Below, one piece after another: positions 61,103-64,000 of a stretch of 64,000 nucleotides of DNA; position 1 is the first letter of the stretch; each line of letters begins with the position of its first letter. The DNA lies in the NCBI GenBank assembly GCA_016875335.1, contig VGRO01000006.1, positions 1 through 64,000 of the forward strand. The letters run 5' to 3'. The position numbers were made by a program, and so were the translations under genes. The notes under the pieces were generated by a model. It saw only the letters and a list, made by a program, of their open reading frames with translations. It did no database searches and was not told the origin of the DNA. Origin of the DNA: Deltaproteobacteria bacterium (lineage in GTDB: Bacteria > Myxococcota_A > UBA9042).

Positions 61103-63435
61103 CTGGCCCTCGCGAGGCGCCACGGTACGGTGTCGCCCGGATAGCTGTGGAATTCGCCGGGCAGCCCCTGCGCCATGGTGCCGGACCACGGACGCACGAA
61201 GCCCGAGCGGGCCGGTTGGCTGGCGTCCAGCAGCGGTGCGAGTTCGGCGCAAGGCGTCGCCAGCCCCGGCAAGTCGATGGCCTCGCATGCCGGCCCCAGC
61301 CACACCCATGCGGGCGAAGGCGGACGCCCGGCGGCACAAGCAGCGCGGTACTCGTCGGTGCTGACGCGGTGCGACACCGGGCCAGCGCGTGTCCAGGCCC
61401 CGACCGGGACATCCATGACGACGTGGCGGCGTTCTCCCGGCTCGCGTTCTGGGGCGAGCAGCCACAGGTCGCCTGTCTCCTGCCCGAGTTCGCGGCGCAA
61501 GATGGCGTAGCCCTGGCCCTGCGCGTCGAGCGCGTCGGCACCGAACGGCGACCACAAGCACTGCAGCACACCAATCCCCAACGCCGCAAGCACCGCCAAG
61601 CCCAGCCATGGCCGCACGCGGTCGCTGGCCAGCTCGGCCATGCGGGGGGCAAACGCGATGACGACGACCCACGCCGCCGCCATCGGAGCCTGGTAGCGCA
61701 CGGCGTCCGTCACGCACGCCACCACCAGCAGGCCGGCGATGCCGAGCGCCACCAGCCCCGCCAGCATCGCCGCCAGCGACCAACGCGCAACCGCCCGGCC
61801 GTGCACCAATCGCTGTGCGTACAGACCACCCAGCCCCGCCAGGGCCCCGGCTGTCGTCAGCGCCGCTGGTGCCCATGCGCGGTTCCACCACAGCTCATAC
61901 AGCCAGAAACCGCGCGGCACGGGCAGCCATCCGGTGGCCGCGAGGCGGCTGCCGACCAATTCAGCCTGCCCGGCCATTCGCCACGCGACAAGGCCGGCGA
62001 CCAAGCCGAACCCGGCCGCCAGAGCCAGCAGGTTGTTGCCGGAGGGGAGGGCCGCACGCAGGCCTGCGGCAGATTGGGGCTGAGCCGAATGATGTTGCGG
62101 GGTTGAACGATCCCCCCCTTCATTCAAGTGTGCGAAATTGCTGGAAGTGCTCGGCTTCCCGCTCGGCCGCAGCACTGCGAGCGCACCGGGATTCGGGAAC
62201 GTTCCATCATTTCGGGCAGTTGAACGATCCCCCCCTTCATTCAAGTCCCCGAAATTACTAGAAACGTCGATCTGCCGTGGTGAAGGCGGAGGCGGCTCAG
62301 CGCCAGGATGCAGGATTTCTCCGTCATTCCAGACAGTTGAATGATCCCCCCCTCTGTTCAAGTCCCTGAAAACACGAGAACTGGTGGCGCCGTGCGGCCG
62401 AATCGACAGGGCCCAGGCACACAGACCCGCGCCCACAGCGAACACGGGCCCCAGCGGGTGCCCCGAGGCGAGCAAGCCCAGCGCGGCCAACACGCCCACG
62501 GTGTCCCAGCGCCCAGAGCGCGCCTCATAGGGCGGCGACGCCAGCCACAAGGCCGCGGCCACCAGGAACTGCGCGACCACCAGCGTGCTCTCGCTGTTGC
62601 CGACGCGCACCGCGAGCGGGGACCACACCATCAGCGCCCCGGCGGCCAGCGCCGGCAACCAACGGGTTGTCGCCCGTCGCGCTGCGAGCACGGCGAGTAC
62701 GGTGGCCAGCGCCCCCAGAGCCGCGGCCCACCGACCCAGTGCCTCGTGGTCGTTGCCCCACAGGGGCGCGGTCCAGCGCTGCAGTTGCCACCAGGCCGGA
62801 CCGTACTCTGTCAGAAGGCGGTGCGCGCCAGTGTCTGCCCCCGGCAGCCCAAGACCCACGGCGATTTCGAGCCACGCATGGTCATCGGCGTGCAGTGGCG
62901 TGAACGGCGCAGCCCGACGCGCGGCGGCCGCCACGACGAGCAGCACGCCGCCAAACACCAGCGCGCTCCACGTGCGCGGTCGGCGCAGGGCCTTGGCCAC
63001 CATTGCCGCCGCGAGCACGACCCACAGGCCCGCCGTCAGATAGCCGAGCGGCGTCGCGAATTCGGGCGCGGGCCCGGCCGGAGCCGCAGAAGCTGCGGTC
63101 ACCGTCGTCGGTCCAGACGTAGCGTGGCGAAAGAAGCTGCCGTCGTCGTTGCGCGCGATGGCGGCGGCCACCAGATCCGTGGCCAGGCCGAGTCTATCCG
63201 GTGCTGAAGGGGCCTGGACCGAAAAGGCCTTTGGGCCGCCGGCCAGGGCAGGGCGCAAGGTCACCGTCGCCGATTGCCCCGCAGCGTCTCGCAAATCGAC
63301 TGCGACGCTATCCGCGCCGATGCGCACGTTGTCCAGCACGACGCCCGTGTCGGCCACGGGTTGGCCGTCGCGAAACGGCGCCAGCAGTCGCAGGACGTCG
63401 GCCTCGCGGCCGCGGGCAATCACGAGGCTGGGCAT
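61090..63435 (-). CDS. multi-spanning glycosyltransferase-like membrane protein with in-frame 117-bp repeats
   Basis: 781 aa. An N-terminal soluble beta domain (about 1-125) is followed by about ten transmembrane segments. The first periplasmic loop has HADDHAWLEIAVGLGLPG, resembling the Asp pair of GT-C/ArnT-PMT-type glycosyltransferases, and LLTEYGPAWWQLQRW. A hydrophilic loop of about 110 residues (near residues 350-450) consists of three repeats with a DLNEGGDRST-type core, encoded by the 117-bp DNA repeat. Without it the protein would be a normal GT-C-like enzyme. Substrate unknown. Confidence 0.72.
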   Translation of the reverse strand: MPSLVIARGREADVLRLLAPFRDGQPVADTGVVLDNVRIGADSVAVDLRDAAGQSATVTLRPALAGGPKAFSVQAPSAPDRLGLATDLVAAAIARNDDGSFFRHATSGPTTVTAASAAPAGPAPEFATPLGYLTAGLWVVLAAAMVAKALRRPRTWSALVFGGVLLVVAAAARRAAPFTPLHADDHAWLEIAVGLGLPGADTGAHRLLTEYGPAWWQLQRWTAPLWGNDHEALGRWAAALGALATVLAVLAARRATTRWLPALAAGALMVWSPLAVRVGNSESTLVVAQFLVAAALWLASPPYEARSGRWDTVGVLAALGLLASGHPLGPVFAVGAGLCAWALSIRPHGATSSRVFRDLNRGGDHSTVWNDGEILHPGAEPPPPSPRQIDVSSNFGDLNEGGDRSTARNDGTFPNPGALAVLRPSGKPSTSSNFAHLNEGGDRSTPQHHSAQPQSAAGLRAALPSGNNLLALAAGFGLVAGLVAWRMAGQAELVGSRLAATGWLPVPRGFWLYELWWNRAWAPAALTTAGALAGLGGLYAQRLVHGRAVARWSLAAMLAGLVALGIAGLLVVACVTDAVRYQAPMAAAWVVVIAFAPRMAELASDRVRPWLGLAVLAALGIGVLQCLWSPFGADALDAQGQGYAILRRELGQETGDLWLLAPEREPGERRHVVMDVPVGAWTRAGPVSHRVSTDEYRAACAAGRPPSPAWVWLGPACEAIDLPGLATPCAELAPLLDASQPARSGFVRPWSGTMAQGLPGEFHSYPGDTVPWRLARARCPD
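62102..62385 (-). repeat. three 117-bp tandem repeats inside a gene
   Basis: Starts at 62102, 62219 and 62336, exactly 117 bp apart. The conserved core on the plus strand is gttgaacgatcccccccttc, followed by attcaagtccccgaaa; about 60 bp between cores are poorly conserved. 117 bp is 39 codons, and on the minus strand each core reads DLNEGGDRST-like, so the host frame is kept. Confidence 0.88.
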
Positions 63436-63441
63436 CTCGCC

Positions 63442-63954
63442 CTACGGCGCGGCGTCGACCGGCGGCGGCAGCGGTTCCAACAACAGCAGCCCGGCCGGCG
63501 CGAAGTACACGCCGTCGGCACTGGCGCTCGCGAAGCCACCCTGCGCGGCGATCTGCTGGCCGACCTTCCAGCCGCGGCGGTCGAGGTCGCGTTCGCCGCC
63601 CACCAGTAGGCGCCGGCCAGTGCCCTTTTCCTCGTCCGACAGGTACAAGTGCGGCGCGGGTTTGCAGGCTTGTTCGGTCAACGGGCATGCGTTCAGTGCC
63701 GCCACGTAGCCGCGGACTTGCAGCGACGGCGGCAGCGTCTTGCGGTCGGTCGCCAGCAGCCCGTGCACAGACCATGCGCCGTCGGGATACTTGTCTGGCA
63801 CCAGCGGCGGCGACAAGTCGGGAACGCCGGGCAGGTCGGCCTTGCCCGGCTTGGGCGTGCGCTTGGCGTGGGCCGGCGGGTCGGGCACGCCGCAGCCGAG
63901 CGCCGCCATGCACACCACAACGGCGGTCGAATGCAAGAGCGTCTGCGCGTTCAT
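63442..63954 (-). CDS. small lipoprotein
   Basis: 170 aa. The signal MNAQTLLHSTAVVVCMAALGC has a lipobox ALGC with Cys21. After a Pro/Lys-rich linker the mature part has a CPLTEQAC pair and an OB-fold-like pattern (LQVRGYVAALNAC, PHLYLSDEEKGTGRRLLVGG, VGQQIAAQG). No family recognised. The start overlaps the stop of the preceding gene (ATGA), and its stop lies 6 bp before the membrane protein start, so the genes form one operon. Confidence 0.72.
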   Translation of the reverse strand: MNAQTLLHSTAVVVCMAALGCGVPDPPAHAKRTPKPGKADLPGVPDLSPPLVPDKYPDGAWSVHGLLATDRKTLPPSLQVRGYVAALNACPLTEQACKPAPHLYLSDEEKGTGRRLLVGGERDLDRRGWKVGQQIAAQGGFASASADGVYFAPAGLLLLEPLPPPVDAAP

Positions 63955-64000
63955 TTGCTGAGCACCGGAATGCGGCCGGGCAGCGACACGATCATCAGCG
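63951..64000 (-). CDS. 3' end of a gene continuing beyond the window
   Basis: Only about 15 codons are visible, reading LMIVSLPGRIPVLSK and then TGA, which overlaps the ATG of the lipoprotein gene in the 4-bp pattern of this operon. Nothing can be said about its product. Confidence 0.5.
   Translation of the reverse strand, partial: LMIVSLPGRIPVLSK

Overview
The window looks like chromosome from a GC-rich, Gram-negative, Myxococcota/Deltaproteobacteria-type bacterium. This is an inference. It rests on the very high GC content, the many secreted lipoproteins with long Ala/Ser/Asp/Thr-rich linkers after the lipobox cysteine, Cys-rich and von Willebrand A (vWA) surface proteins, a TonB/B12 system that implies an outer membrane, and frequent GTG/TTG starts. 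Most operon junctions are 4-bp start/stop overlaps (ATGA, GTGA, TTGA). No rRNA, tRNA, CRISPR array, phage or complete insertion sequence was seen.

Layout. 0.1-2.6 kb: neutral-ceramidase-like lipoprotein. 2.8-9.8 kb (minus): a giant Cys-rich/NHL-propeller surface lipoprotein with a C-terminal TLDc-like domain, broken by a frameshift near its start and by a 177-bp palindromic element. 10.1-13.1 kb: molybdo-hydroxylase small and FAD subunits, XdhC and a MobA-like transferase, without the molybdenum subunit. 13.3-14.2 kb: Ppx/GppA. 14.3-14.9 kb (minus): nucleotidyltransferase and a small overlapping partner. 15.2-23.0 kb: Cys-rich lipoprotein, VIT/vWA lipoprotein, unknown lipoprotein, second vWA lipoprotein. 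23.2-25.5 kb: DsbD-like thiol-disulfide transporter and a sugar-nucleotide epimerase. 25.5-30.7 kb (minus): metallophosphatase, parvulin-type isomerase and propeller-phosphoesterase, in one operon. 30.9-33.0 kb (minus): vWA lipoprotein. 33.4-39.6 kb (minus): B12 uptake operon behind a cobalamin riboswitch (BtuB, unknown propeller lipoprotein, BtuF, fused BtuC-BtuD).

39.8-41.1 kb: methyltransferase and AhpD-like protein. 41.5-44.3 kb: two SPFH (prohibitin-like) membrane proteins plus a small coiled-coil partner. 44.4-48.7 kb (minus): carbamoyltransferase, small membrane protein, CAP-domain lipoprotein carrying three in-frame 138-bp repeats, CNNM/CBS protein. 48.9-51.6 kb (minus): ApbE, an unknown, a CinA/MoaB-like protein and a zinc-ribbon protein. 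51.7-54.3 kb (minus): YihY protein, a small ORF and an unknown. 55.0-58.6 kb: reductive pyrimidine catabolism genes. 58.9-64.0 kb (minus): secreted unknown, LD-carboxypeptidase, membrane glycosyltransferase-like protein with three in-frame 117-bp repeats, small lipoprotein, end of a further gene.

The most unusual content is repetitive DNA. (1) A 138-bp structured repeat is present in seven copies at four loci, singly or in exact tandem, usually touching a TAA/TAG. (2) Two different palindrome clusters are punctuated by CTAG; one interrupts the giant gene and excises in silico to restore the reading frame. (3) A 117-bp repeat lies in frame inside a membrane protein. Two of these families sit in frame inside genes, suggesting repeats that spread into coding sequence without always destroying it.
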